Shown one piece after another: positions 23,598 to 35,059 of a stretch of DNA of 64,000 nt. Within the stretch, counting starts at the first letter, position 1. Each line of letters starts with the position of its first letter. Below the pieces are notes generated by a model. It had not been told where the DNA came from, searched no databases, and was given only the letters and a program-made list of their open reading frames with translations. The position numbers and the translations under genes are program-made. Origin of the DNA: Davidsoniella eucalypti (Eukaryota > Ascomycota > Sordariomycetes > Microascales > Ceratocystidaceae); contig RMBW01000078.1 in assembly GCA_004009845.1 (NCBI GenBank), positions 82,665 to 146,664 on the forward strand, given 5' to 3'.

Positions 23598-26043
23598 TCA
23601 CTGAATCTCGATGTCAGCAGATATAGCATCGGTGAACAGTCCAAGTCCAGCTTCGCCTATGATCAACCGTGACTGGAAGATGCCGACTCTGTGGAAAACA
23701 CCGACACCATGATCTCCTGCTTCTTCCCGTTGCTCGTATGTATCATTTGTGCTTCTCACATGTGACGTCTGCTCCTGCTTCACGGCTCCACACAGTGCTT
23801 CCCGGTCGAGCCTCCCCTGGGTAGTCTTGTATAGAACCAGGCCAAAGACGTCGCGATCACAACGCGCATACTTTCTTTTCATCTCCTCGTCGTCTTCTTC
23901 GTCTTCGCCCCAGGCTATACTCAATACCGGCATGAGATACAGCTCGAGGCCGTCTATTGATGCTCTGTCATCTAGGATAGCATCTAGTGAAAGCGTCGCT
24001 ATGCTTTCTTCGCCGGCGTGGAACCTATATGTGTTGTCGTATAGGCTGGTGACGGTGTCGGCGTGAGCATGGAAAGGATATAGTTGCGTAGAAACTTGAA
24101 GACAGCTGTTCTTGAGCTCTCCAAAGCCGTTCTTGTCGTTTGCAGCTTCAATCGTAAGCTTCTTAATCCGAAACTCGGATCTCACGTGTTCCTCTGGAAA
24201 ATAACGGGTACATTCAAAAGTGCGGTTCCTAGCCATACTGGGCAGGTTTGTGCAAGCCTGTGAATCTCCTGGCCGAGGTTCTATGCGGAGCCAACTCCAT
24301 GATGGAACAATGAAACTAGGTTTCTTGTTGACACTGTTACCAACCATAGGAGTCTCGGTCTTCCTTTGAAGATGCTTCAACAAGCTCGACATACAAACTC
24401 CCGCAACTCGCGACTGTTGCCATAGGAGATCATACTGAAACGTATCTCGCCAAAGACCAACGACGTACGAGTTATTGCCAAACCCGCGCAGTTTCTTGTA
24501 TTCTTTTGCTAAGCCAGCTATAGCAGGGAGCCTATCCTTCATCTCGGTAAGTTCCTTTGGTGAATACTCTGCTGCGAGTCGATGCCACTCGCCTCGCATA
24601 TAGCGATGTGCGTTTGAATAGTTTTGTTTTTGGCCCCGGCGTATCTGTGCCTGTGCCTTACTTTCGACAAAGATCGTTTGGATCCGTGGTCCACCGTGCA
24701 TGCCGTTATCTAGAACAGTTCGACTGGCACAGTGGAAATATGTGAAAAACTTGCCAAATATCAGCAGCCGTAGACTCAGTCGTGTTTCTTGGAATACCCA
24801 ACCGCGACGGCTCCATACGCTTTCGGATAGGTCGTGTAAGATGCTGCGGTTAACCACATCTGCATAGTCGTTGTCATCGTCTAACCATAGCGTGATGCTT
24901 CCACCTAGCGGGCTTTTGGTATAGACAGGTAGATCTACTGTTTTCATAAGTTTTCCTAGAGATCCCCGGTCCAAAAAGCTTTCACTACAAGACTTGGTGC
25001 GCGCGGCACATAATGTAACATATGAGTACTTGAATATGTCTGCCATTTGTGCGCCCTGATGGTTCCAGTCATCCAAGTCACCTTGTATGATGCATAGAGC
25101 ATCAACCCAAAGGTAACGGATACTGAGCTCCTGGCACACCTTGATGGCGTCTTTGACAATCTGTGGGACAGATTTGATAGATATCCCGCCACGATGGTCC
25201 TCGAAAGTGTGTCTTGTAGTTTTGAGCTGTGACCTCTCGGACTCGTCGGGTTTCCCCCAACAATAGCTCATGGCTGCGTATCTCTTGAAGCAGCGGCGCT
25301 GGGCATCATCGTAGTTGCTCATGTCGACGAGCTTGAGGCTTGAACTTGAAGTTATGTCAAGGAGACGATCGGGTACGAAGGTGCTGTCTTTCATATGATG
25401 GCACTGCTTGTCGCAGATTTCGAGTTGGCGACGCATGGTTGTGGCAATATCGTTACCGAATGAGTTGACTCTGGGTCCAGGGGGTATCTTGAGAAGCTTT
25501 TGGATATTTCCTGGCTTCGGAGTTAACTTGGGTCTTGTATGAATTTGGCAATGGAGCTGACTTACGGAGTTTGGAAAAAAAGGGAATAGATTTGACCCAA
25601 ATTACCGACCCGGTGATATCGTAGGTTTTGAACTCAAGCCAAGGATATTCCATTTCGTTCTGCTCCAACTGAGCAATGACTGTCACTCTGACTTCCATGG
25701 TTTTGCCCTCTTTGCGGCATAATGAAGCGCAAGAGTCCAATAGCTTTTCGACTAACCCACATAGACGACAACCCCAAACCCGGACGGACTCCTCTAATAC
25801 TGGCATATTTGGTAGCGTATCGTGTAGTTCAACGCCAGCAAAGTCATTCCTGTTAGATTGGGGGCTAGCCGTACAGTGCGAGTTTAGAGTCAGCAATTCA
25901 TCGTAGCCTCCAGATACCGGTGGCTTGGAATCAGAAGAGCCGAGGCCGCAGTCACTAGTAAAGATGGAGAGTTTGGAACAGTTGTTGCATAGGCTGTTTG
26001 TAATGGATAATGACCGTGGAGTTCCAGTTTGAGAATGTGGCAT
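23598..26043 (-). CDS. HET-domain (heterokaryon incompatibility) protein, two exons
   Basis: Exons 26043-25566 and 25510-23598 join across a 55-base intron (donor GTAAGT, acceptor GCCAG) to read KLRNIQKLLKIPPGPRVNSF, giving about 796 residues. The HET core spans about 240-390: YAAMSYCWG, VPQIVKDAIKVCQEL, IRYLWVDALCIIQ, DWNHQGAQMADIFKYSY and VTLCAA are the classic blocks. VWSRRGWVFQETRLSLR follows about 70 residues later. The N-terminal part has the Cys motif LCNNCSKL often seen ahead of HET domains. HET proteins trigger cell death after fusion of unlike fungal individuals, commonly as partners or effectors of NOD-like receptors. The start is uncertain: the frame stays open upstream and an acceptor-like sequence ending TTATTGCAG near 26158 could mark another exon. 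Confidence 0.85.
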
Positions 26044-28142
26044 GGCTGGCAAATCACTAATGCTTATGATACGAAATCGGAAGTAAGAGTCGATCGATCG
26101 AGGCGGCACACACAGTTCGTCGTGCTCACAGTGAGGTAGATTTTGCGAGACCAGCTGCAATAAGAATGATAGTAGAGATATTAAGATATGTTTGAAGAAC
26201 AAATAATCATTATGGAGGTGCCATGGCGTCACCAACATATAACTATGGAAGAGCCATCGAGTATCTACAAGACTATGAGTAGAGATGGCATTCTTATATA
26301 AGGCTTTGAGACGTATGTCTGAAAAGAAGGGCTGTAGCTCCAGCACGTTGGGCACAAAAGCCAGCAGGCATAGGTGTCCCGGCTGCTAGTCTTGGACAGT
26401 AGGCTGTGAAGGAAGCGTCTTGGTATGATGGGGATATGGTAGCATTTTGATTAGATGCTACTGCAGCAAGCCACAGAACAAATCATTATTGCCAGTCGAA
26501 GTTGAGGAAAGCCTATAAAAATGTATAAAGACCAGACAGAGCATTTGAGGGACGGTCCCAGGCTCCAAAATATTGGAAAGTCTAACCACTTTAGTCCAAA
26601 CTCTGGACGCGTTTATACAATGGTGGACGGGTGAACATATCGAGCCTTTTCCGAAGAGAGGGACAAGGGCTAAGCCAAAGATTGGAAACGGCGGTACACA
26701 TGACAGATGTAGTTTTACTTTGATATACATCAACAACTAGCGAAGGTTCTTGTACCTATTTTCGTGTAAGTAGAACATATCTGTAGATCGGCTTACACGG
26801 TAGATGTAGCCAAAGAAATACGGGTGTCAACCTCCTTAACGAAAGCCACACCTTAATATGACCCAATATTCCTTCGGCTATATATAAACCATCAGTTTCT
26901 TTTGCGATGGCCTACAGACAAGGATTGCGTCAAGCAGTTGTCTCGAAATTCGCTGCCTTGTCTCTATCTGTTTATCTATCAACATTGGGCTTGAGAGAAT
27001 GACAACAAATACTACCGGCATTCCCAGAAAACAGGCTGGAATATTTTTTTTGCACGTGTCAAAGAAAGAGCAGATCGTTAAACAAAGACTCGCGCATTTT
27101 TTTCGCTAGCCGTTCCTTTGCTCCTTTCTTAGTTTTTGCCCAAGTGTCTACAATGTCCCTTTTCTTGACTTGGACAACAAGTATCTCTTCATCACTATAA
27201 GTAGTTGTGCTGTACCGACTATGGTATCCTTTGTACCTCAGGATCTGCTGTCTAGGGTACATTTGATATCGACCAGCATAAGCATACGTATTTGTGGTTT
27301 TGTAATTTGGTCTGAGAAACTCTATGGCCTGACATACTATGTATCATTGCCCTTGACTACTAGAAAACAGTCTTCAGGCCTCAATGTTCTGATCACAACC
27401 TCCCGCTCTCAAGATAGATCTCAGAGATATGCACGGCTCAAAATGCATTTACTTCGTATTTATGTATGTCTATACTAGATAACCCAAAGAATTTAGAGAT
27501 TATCCGTCTTCTAGTCAGTGATTTATATAACAGCTACATCATACTTTAATGCATATACAGGATACAAGACTCTTTTAAAGCCGTTATGTAATCAGCGTAT
27601 ATGCACATAACGCACATACTATCTCTTTCTCTTTTCGGAAAATCAGCTTTGGAAGGTATTCTTGGTGACCCGCTAAAGCGCTATTTAGGTGCCAGGCTCT
27701 ACAAACCAAATCGGTTTTAGATGACAGGTCATAGACACTAAGTAGATTACTAACTATCCACTAGAATAATCCCCGGATTGCGTTATGAAGAATTCGCTTA
27801 TCATAGCGACAACAAATTGCGACGAAGTGAGCTGAACAACGGAATTATGAGAGTTGATCTGCGTCGGGCGTAGACAAATCTACAAATAAATGCCACTTAT
27901 CATGGATCATTCTGGGTGATAGAAACTGACAGTACAGACAATCTATCGTTGGCACGGAAAGAGATTCATGATACATTAATTATATTCATAAAGACTATAG
28001 GCACACGTTATCAGAAACAGAAATAAACCTCCCTTAGATTAGGCCAAATCAACCTTGCCGGCTCCCTCCATTACTATATGGGGAGCCCGGCTTACGGCAG
28101 TAGATACAGCCAATAAAATTTCTACAAGATTTGTTTTTTTGT
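26044..28142. other. gene-poor spacer
   Basis: Upstream region of the HET gene and downstream region of the oxidase gene. Short open frames at 26458-26736, 27059-27262 and 27170-27478 show no recognisable family. AT-rich with no clear repeats. Confidence 0.45.
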
Positions 28143-30276
28143 TTAAACCTCGATCCAGCGGGCCATCCACTTCTCAGTAGCAGCCTTGGCCTCATCGACC
28201 AGACCCAGCTCGAGCATCAGCTGGACACTGCCACGAACGCCCGACTCAAGAGCCGAGGCGATCCAGGCATGGGTGTAAGAGGTGTGCTCACCGACGAAGA
28301 TCATCTATTAAAGTCAGGTATGTTAGTCATTGTCAAATTGGCTTTTTGAAGAAACCATTAGTTGGAAAACGAGGAATATCGCTTACGTTGTTGTGGCTCT
28401 TGAAGTACTCGGGAATGTAGGTCTCATGCTGACCGACAGTAGGCGAGGCCCACGAACCAGCCTCGTACTCGTCGTTCTCCCAGCAGCGGCGGTTGTACTT
28501 GCCAGTGTAGGCATTGCGGGCAACATCACCGTGGATCTCGAAGATGGCCTCCTTGATAACCTCGACGTGCTCAGTCTCGGGGGCAGAAGCCCAGCTGTAA
28601 CCGTACTGGTCCCCAGAGATGTAAGAAGCCAGCATAGTGGCCTTGCCAGTACCGTTGATGTTGTACGAAGGGTAGCAGATGGTTCCAATACCGGGGATAT
28701 CAGTGGTAGTAGAGCAGCCACCGTAGATGGGGTTCTCATAGTGCTCCCAGAAGCGGTGGTCAAACTCCAGAGCGACCTTGCAGGCAGCGTTGTAGTTCAG
28801 CTTCTGGATGGCATTGGTGATAGTGGTACCGAGGTTGGGGGTCATACGCCAGCGCTTAACGATGCTGAAGGGAACAGCAACCATGGCGTAGTCGTAAGTG
28901 CTAGTAGTAGTAGAGCAAGCCTCGGCGCTCTTCTTCCACTTGACATTAACCTGGCCGTCGACGTACTCGACCTTCTGCACACGGCGGTTCATCTGGACAA
29001 CATCGTCAACCAGAGGGTGGAAAGCGGAGGGAAGACGGGACAGACCACCGTCAATGGTTCTCCAGGTGTCGGCGGAGAAGTAAACACCCTCGTAGAAGGT
29101 ATCCCAAAAGGAAGAGGCACTACCATCAAGGATATCGGTAGAGTTGAGAGTGGCGTTCAGGTAGTTGACCATGAAGGCGAACTCGGACCAGTGATCACCG
29201 GGCTTGCCACCCAGGCCGTTGGCAACAAACTCAGAGTGCGACTTGAACATGTTGTCGGCAATCTGAGCTAGAAAGGTAGTGTTGCCGGTCAGAGCATCAA
29301 TCTCATCTTCGATGGCAGTAGTGGCATCGTCATAGACGGTGGTGACACCCAGGGACGAGTTGGCAGCGATCTGGGCAACGGTGGGAGGCAGACCCGAAGG
29401 TAGCTTGAAGTCGTTTTTGTAAACCAGACCGTTAGAGCTTTTCTGGTACCAAGGAATAAAGTCGACCGACCAGTTCTTGTTGTAGCCGTTGAGCTCGTTC
29501 AGCTCATCAGCAAGCTGGAAGACCAGCTGGTGATCAGTGACGTTGTGGGTGACGTTGTTGTAAGTAACAGTGCGAGGGAAACGCATGGGACCCATCTCCT
29601 GGTATGAGTAGTCGAAGGGACCACCCGAAAGGTACTCGGTATGAACACGGCCACCCAGACGCTGAGCAGCTTCCAGGATCTCGATGTTCTCAAAACCGGC
29701 CTGGTGAAGGACGAGGTAGGTCATCAGACCAGCCATACCGGCACCAAGGATACCAATCTTCTTCTGCTTGACATCGGATCCGACAGCAGAGATGTTCTTA
29801 CCGTCAAGAGCAGCAACGGCATCAAACCAAGGGCCCATCATATCAACGTTGGCAATCTGAGAGATGGCAACACCATCACGCTTAGCCTTGGCGGCCAGAT
29901 CGCGCTTGACGCGGTACGAGGCCGAGTGGTCAATCTCCTGCTCGGTAGAACGGCCAAGAAGCAGACCAGAATCACTCCAGGCCGACAGGCAGCCACCAGA
30001 AGAGACACTGGCAGGCATGACCCAGACAAGACGCTCGGCGGAGTGGTCGGTGGAGCGGGCAACAACGTGGTCGTGGCCACCAAACTCGTGCTCACAAGGA
30101 CCATAGGTGTAGGTCACGAGACCAGTGATGGCCTCGGCGAACTTGAGGTGGACGTTGGCCACACGAGAGTTCAGGCTGGTGCGAGTCTCCATAGAGATAG
30201 GGGCGGGAGCCTGGGGCATGGCAGCCGCAGAGGCGCCAATCGCCAGCGAAGCAAGAGCAGCAGCGCCGGTCTTCAT
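28143..30276 (-). CDS. Secreted L-amino-acid oxidase (flavin amine oxidase family), two exons
   Basis: FAD-dependent oxidative deamination of L-amino acids to keto acids, ammonia and hydrogen peroxide. Exons 30276-28387 and 28304-28143 (intron 28386-28305, donor GTAAGC) give 683 residues. A signal peptide at about 1-20 is followed by MPQAPAPI. The dinucleotide-binding loop KIGILGAGMAGLMTYLVL lies near residue 175, with the downstream acidic residue in EILEAAQRLGGRVHTEYL. Exon 2 supplies the FAD-binding C-terminal motif GEHTSYTHAWIASALESG. Many N-glycosylation sequons (NVT, NHT, NWS, NTT) fit secretion. Fungal relatives serve nitrogen scavenging or peroxide-based antagonism of bacteria and other microbes. 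The large opposite-strand frames here are shadows. Confidence 0.93.
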
Positions 30277-33200
30277 CTTGTAGGCGGGTTGTTAGAAAGA
30301 GAGAATAGACCAGAGAGTAGCAACTCGGAGATTAGAAAGAGGAAGGCGTGGAGCACAGATAGAGCCAAAAGGAGAAGAAGGCAAGGAGAAGAAGGCGAGC
30401 CTGGTGGGAAAAGAGAAGGACTGAAGCTGGACAATGGTGCATATCCGCTGGTCTTATATATCGGTATCGGGCTAGCCTCAACATCTCCAAATGCGTGCTG
30501 ATATTACACGTATATAACCGTGTAAGCAGCTGTCCGCCTCGACCTTCTTCACGACTAGATCACAATACCTGTGTTGCCAACGTCACTAGTCATTTGTAAT
30601 GCTACACACCTACATCGGTTCATGTAAGTGGGATAAGGATAAGCCCACATATCCACTAGGTGTATCACTAGTATAATCGTGGCATTTGCTGGTCGAAAAG
30701 GAATCTTGTGGGGAGGGATCATGTCCCCTGTCTCTGGAAGCTAACGACAAGCGATTTGAGAAGCTCATGAGGTAACAGATTGATCGACCTCAAGAAGGCC
30801 TATCTTTGAAGTGAACGTGGAGGACGACGGCTATTCTATGATATGGAGACGTGTGATTATTGTTTTTCCCGGGGATAAATAGGATATTGCGGAAAGAAGG
30901 CTTCCGGGGGGCATAATACAGCAGGTAAGATTATCGAGTTGGAGTTCTATACACTAAATTAGAAATTCACACAATTTCAGGCAGTGTTTGTAAGATATCA
31001 GTGATAGTGACCCTTTCATTGCAGCTGATGACATGTCAGCTTTGCTTGGCACTTCATATAAATGTATCGCTCTATAAAGCAATTGGTGGGTAAATAGGCT
31101 TCATTATCAAAGCAACAGAACGCCTTCAAGCCGATAATTCATCACACATGTTGTATAACATAATCATATCTTGTATGTTGTAACGAGGGGCCTTTTGGTT
31201 CCGCCGTACAAAGGCAGGATTGTGGTATAGCAAAAATAACATGATATTGGTCGACTGATAGCAAGCCATAATGCTTACAGCTTTGAACATCCTTTGGCTA
31301 GTTAGTTATTGCTCTTCAGTCTTGCCTCTTGGTCTGTTTGCATGTCGTTGCAGGGATCACAATAGGTTAGTTGTGGAAACTCAAGAAAGTCACAGCTTCT
31401 TCGTGAGTTCTTCCAGATCAAAAGATTAGCAGCCTACCGACAAGCCATAACCCTGCCACATACCCTGGTAGTTCAGTTGGTGAACAATAGCACAATCTCG
31501 ACTACAGATGCCACTCTATGGCAGCCGGACGAGCACGAGCCAGACCGAGACATCATGATATCTATGTAGCTCTATACCGAGTCATGGTGAGTTGAAATTG
31601 CGAGGCTCCAGAGTTACAGCGAGACTGATGGCCATGATTCGATTAGAGTTGCAAAGTATTCATGGCCGTAGCGATAGACGTCGTGGACCAAATTCTCAGA
31701 GTCGGATTCAGTCAGGCTATGTATACGAGTCACCGTCGGTTTTCAGGCCGGTGAAAAGGCGACTTGGATAAAGAGTATATAAGTGATGTATGTCTGCATT
31801 GGGTTAACTCAGCGCCTGCAGTGGGGGGACGACAAACCTCTAGCCTCTTCTATCCCCCGGGGTGTGTGGCCTAGTTCTACTTTGACGTTTTGACAAAGTC
31901 TTAGCGATAGCAAAAGATAAAGTTTGGTTCGCTTCTCAATGCTTGCTATCTTGCCCTTCGACTTGATAGTGAAGATAGGAGGTACAAGAGTGAAAGCCCA
32001 GACACACATCGACCGGTCTTTTTCCGATGCCAATCAACAAACACCCTAACTTGGTTCTATTCTCTGCCTGGAATAGTCCAGTACCGTCATTTCTGCATGA
32101 AGATAGATGATCGAATTCCGTTAGTAGTCTTTGTTTAGTAAATCGGCTTGTTGAACTAGGGGGTAGTTTAGGAAACTAAATCCAGAGCCTCAAACGGAAG
32201 CAAAGTACAATGGGATGTAATTTCCAAGCGGAGACAAGACAAATGGCTTATCGCAAGTAAAGTTGTGTCTATTAAGTAATAGATTGCTTGGATTACCAGT
32301 CCTTTGGGATAGCTACAGCCAAAATAGAGGTGATTGTATTGGCCTTGTGCGATTGCTGCGTTACAAAGCGCTTCGTGGTTAAGGCGTCCTGCTGCAACCC
32401 ACCGCTGCAGCATTTATGAGATCTCTATCGAAGTCGGATGAGAAATGCAGTATTTACTATCATGGTGTCGAGATTGGCGTACGCCATGATGGTTATAGTG
32501 GACAGTTATATCGGGATTATGGTTATCTTCGATGATCCTAGCCGAGCAAAGGCCAGAGCGTCGCATTTGAAGAAGCACTTTTGGGTTTGGAGTCGACTTT
32601 TGCGGTATTCATCATGTCTGAATGTTTCTGTTGCAAAGACGTTGTTTATGGCCGTCGACTAAGATTTCAAGTGGCACAGAGCGGCGAGTTGGCGTCTCTT
32701 GCTACGGTGTTACGATCTAAGCTCATGATCTCGCAATGCACAATTAACTACATGCAATTGACAAGGCTATGAGTACTCTAAACCTTACAGGCAACATGTC
32801 GAACAAAAGCCTCGTTACTCCTGCCTTCGCAAAATGAGGAACAAGAAGGCCTGGGAGGGACAACAAAAACAAACATTACAATCAGCCGAACTTACCCCAG
32901 TCGGCCGCTCTTGCCAAAGGCGGACCCCAATTACCGCTTCCAGAGCTCTTATCTTCCGACCTCCACCACACGATATTATCTCAATTATGATCCCGGCTTA
33001 CATTGCATTTAGATATCAGAGTCTCCTACTACCAATGCACTCTACTACTCGTATCGACTACTTCATGGTCTACTAAAACTGCAACTTAGCGCCATCTTTA
33101 CATGCGCCTTCGGAAAATCGCGACTACTGTTTTGGAAAAGATAGATCGAAACTGACACTATGGACTCCTCATCTATCAAGTATTTCGCGGCGCTATAATC

Positions 33201-33898
33201 ATATAATCACCCCGCGCAATGATTCCACTGGAAAGATGACTCTATATGATGATGCCACGCTAGTATTCCGGCCACACCCCCTTCCCAGTTGCTCCGCAGA
33301 TTCTACCACATGGCGACTTTCTACTGCCCGGCTTTGTCGACACAATCATGCGCCGCAGTGGCCTATGCGAGATATTGGTCAAGGCTTGCATATACTCGAC
33401 TGGCTTGAACAAGTCACGTCCCCGTTCGAGGCCCGGTTTGCCGATTCCAACTATGCTTCGCGTAGCTACTAGCAGACGGTCGATGGATTCAAAGTGCTAT
33501 GACGCCACGCGAGGACGAGGATTCTCTACGACGGTTGTTTGAAAAGTACATCATAACAGATGATGATCGTAATATTTCTTTGTCTTCGTGCGGCCGTTGT
33601 GTGTAGCAGGAGCTGATAGTTAGGGTCTATCAAGGGTTATCAGAGCTAGTGGAGTAAAGCACCCCTTTACAGACAGGCGGCATTACGCTGATTTTGCTGT
33701 CCAAGCTTAGGTTTGATGCGCTAAAGAAGAACTAGCAATTAAGCAGAATAGTAGCCAGCAAAGCCTCAAATCCCATATGCATCCGCTCTCCTACCTGAGT
33801 ATCCGCATCCTGGACCAGTAGCACGCGCTACCTAATCAGGAACCTGATCCCGATCTCTACACTATCTTTTGTTGTTATATCTGTGCCTCGTTCTTATC
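30277..33898. other. 3.6 kb gene-poor stretch
   Basis: Contains the promoter of the oxidase gene at its left end and of the DUF6454-like gene at its right end. Open frames at 31809-32033, 32168-32413, 32438-32662 and 33236-33472 resemble nothing I know and lack supporting context. A CAGTTGG box-A-like word near 31470 is not followed by a box B. No gene called. Confidence 0.45.
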
Positions 33899-35059
33899 AT
33901 GCCGTGGAAGCCGCTAACGCTGCCACGCCGGGCATCGCCGGCCATGTATGCTGTGCCGGCAACAATCCTCTGCTTGCTCTTCTTTGTCATAGTGAGCAAG
34001 CCAAACATTGCGTTCGACGCACTCAAAGACATTCACCTGCCATCGGTGCCGTTTCTGTCGCAGCAGGACGGGCCAGGCCTGAACATCACTGTCTACCGCA
34101 ATGAGTCATTTGCGCCGTCGCCACTGCCTAAGGGTCACGCGGGGTCAGCAGACATCGATGCCATAATCCACCAGCTTGAAGGCCTGACGCGTGCTACACG
34201 GTGGGTCAGTATCGCCAACGTTTCGTTTGAAGGCGAGCTGTTCGAGCCTGAGGGCCTGGTGCGTCTGAGCGATGATCGTTATGTCGTCAGCGCCGGCGAG
34301 TACATTGCCCCCGTAGTCAAAGACCCGGCTACCGGTAACTACACGAGCGTTGGAGCCGGGTTTGCGCACTTGATGGTGTTTAACGGCAAGGGCCAGCGTA
34401 TCGCTGATGCGTCCATCTCGACGCTTGGATCGACCGAGTATCATCTAGGTGGCATAGACTTTGACGGCGAGTATATATGGGGCACAGTGGCAGAGTATCG
34501 CCCAGACTCATCGGCATACGTGTTCCGCGCCTCGCCATATACACTAGAGCCTGAAGTGTTGCTACACTATGAAGACCATCTGGGCGGCATCGTGTACGAC
34601 ACAGCGACTAATGATATCACATGCCTCACATGGGGTGGTCGCAAAGCTCTCACCTTCAAGCTAGGAAGCAAAACGACAGCGAGCAGTAATGGCGCTGCTC
34701 AAAGCTCAGCGACCAAGATGGAAGCACCGCACCTAATTCGCACTAAAGACAACTGGTCGTACTTTGTCGACTACCAGGACTGCAAGTGGCTTGGCCATCT
34801 ACCGGCCACTGAGACGTCAGTCATGCTGTGCTCGGGTGTGTCCCGTCTTGCTGACGGATATGTACTGGGTGGTCTCGCCTTAGTGGATGTTGAGACGCTG
34901 GAGCCAATCGTCGAGGCCCCTATCACTCTAGCCAGTGTCAAGGGCACACGAATTACGATGAATCCCATGGATTTGGCTATCGTGAACGGCAAGTTACGTC
35001 TCTACTGGTTGCCAGACCAACACGATAGCATACTGTATACCTACGAGGCGCAATCATGA
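33899..35059 (+). CDS. Membrane-anchored DUF6454-like protein
   Basis: Intronless gene of 386 residues from ATG 33899; the frame can be read earlier only from a TTG. One hydrophobic segment at about residues 17-34 (MYAVPATILCLLFFVIVSK), behind a basic N-terminus (PWKPLTLPRR), predicts a type II membrane anchor with the bulk in the secretory lumen or outside. Sequons NIT, NES, NVS and NYT support this. The lumenal part has short beta-rich units such as FEPEGLVRLSDDRYVVSAGEY, STEYHLGGIDFDGEYIWG and DHLGGIVYDTATND, suggesting a beta-propeller. The pattern resembles proteins of unknown function in DUF6454. Enzymatic role unknown. Confidence 0.75.
   Translation: MPWKPLTLPRRASPAMYAVPATILCLLFFVIVSKPNIAFDALKDIHLPSVPFLSQQDGPGLNITVYRNESFAPSPLPKGHAGSADIDAIIHQLEGLTRATRWVSIANVSFEGELFEPEGLVRLSDDRYVVSAGEYIAPVVKDPATGNYTSVGAGFAHLMVFNGKGQRIADASISTLGSTEYHLGGIDFDGEYIWGTVAEYRPDSSAYVFRASPYTLEPEVLLHYEDHLGGIVYDTATNDITCLTWGGRKALTFKLGSKTTASSNGAAQSSATKMEAPHLIRTKDNWSYFVDYQDCKWLGHLPATETSVMLCSGVSRLADGYVLGGLALVDVETLEPIVEAPITLASVKGTRITMNPMDLAIVNGKLRLYWLPDQHDSILYTYEAQS

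Noticed and set aside
28330..30501. Long plus-strand open frames (up to 313 codons) over the oxidase gene
   Set aside because: They are mirror frames of a real, GC-rich coding sequence with clear FAD-binding motifs on the minus strand; their own translations are repetitive and match no family.
31465..31500. tRNA-like words (TAGTTCAGTTGG) suggesting a tRNA gene
   Set aside because: Matches box A only; there is no box B, no pairing acceptor stem and no anticodon arm at the right distance.
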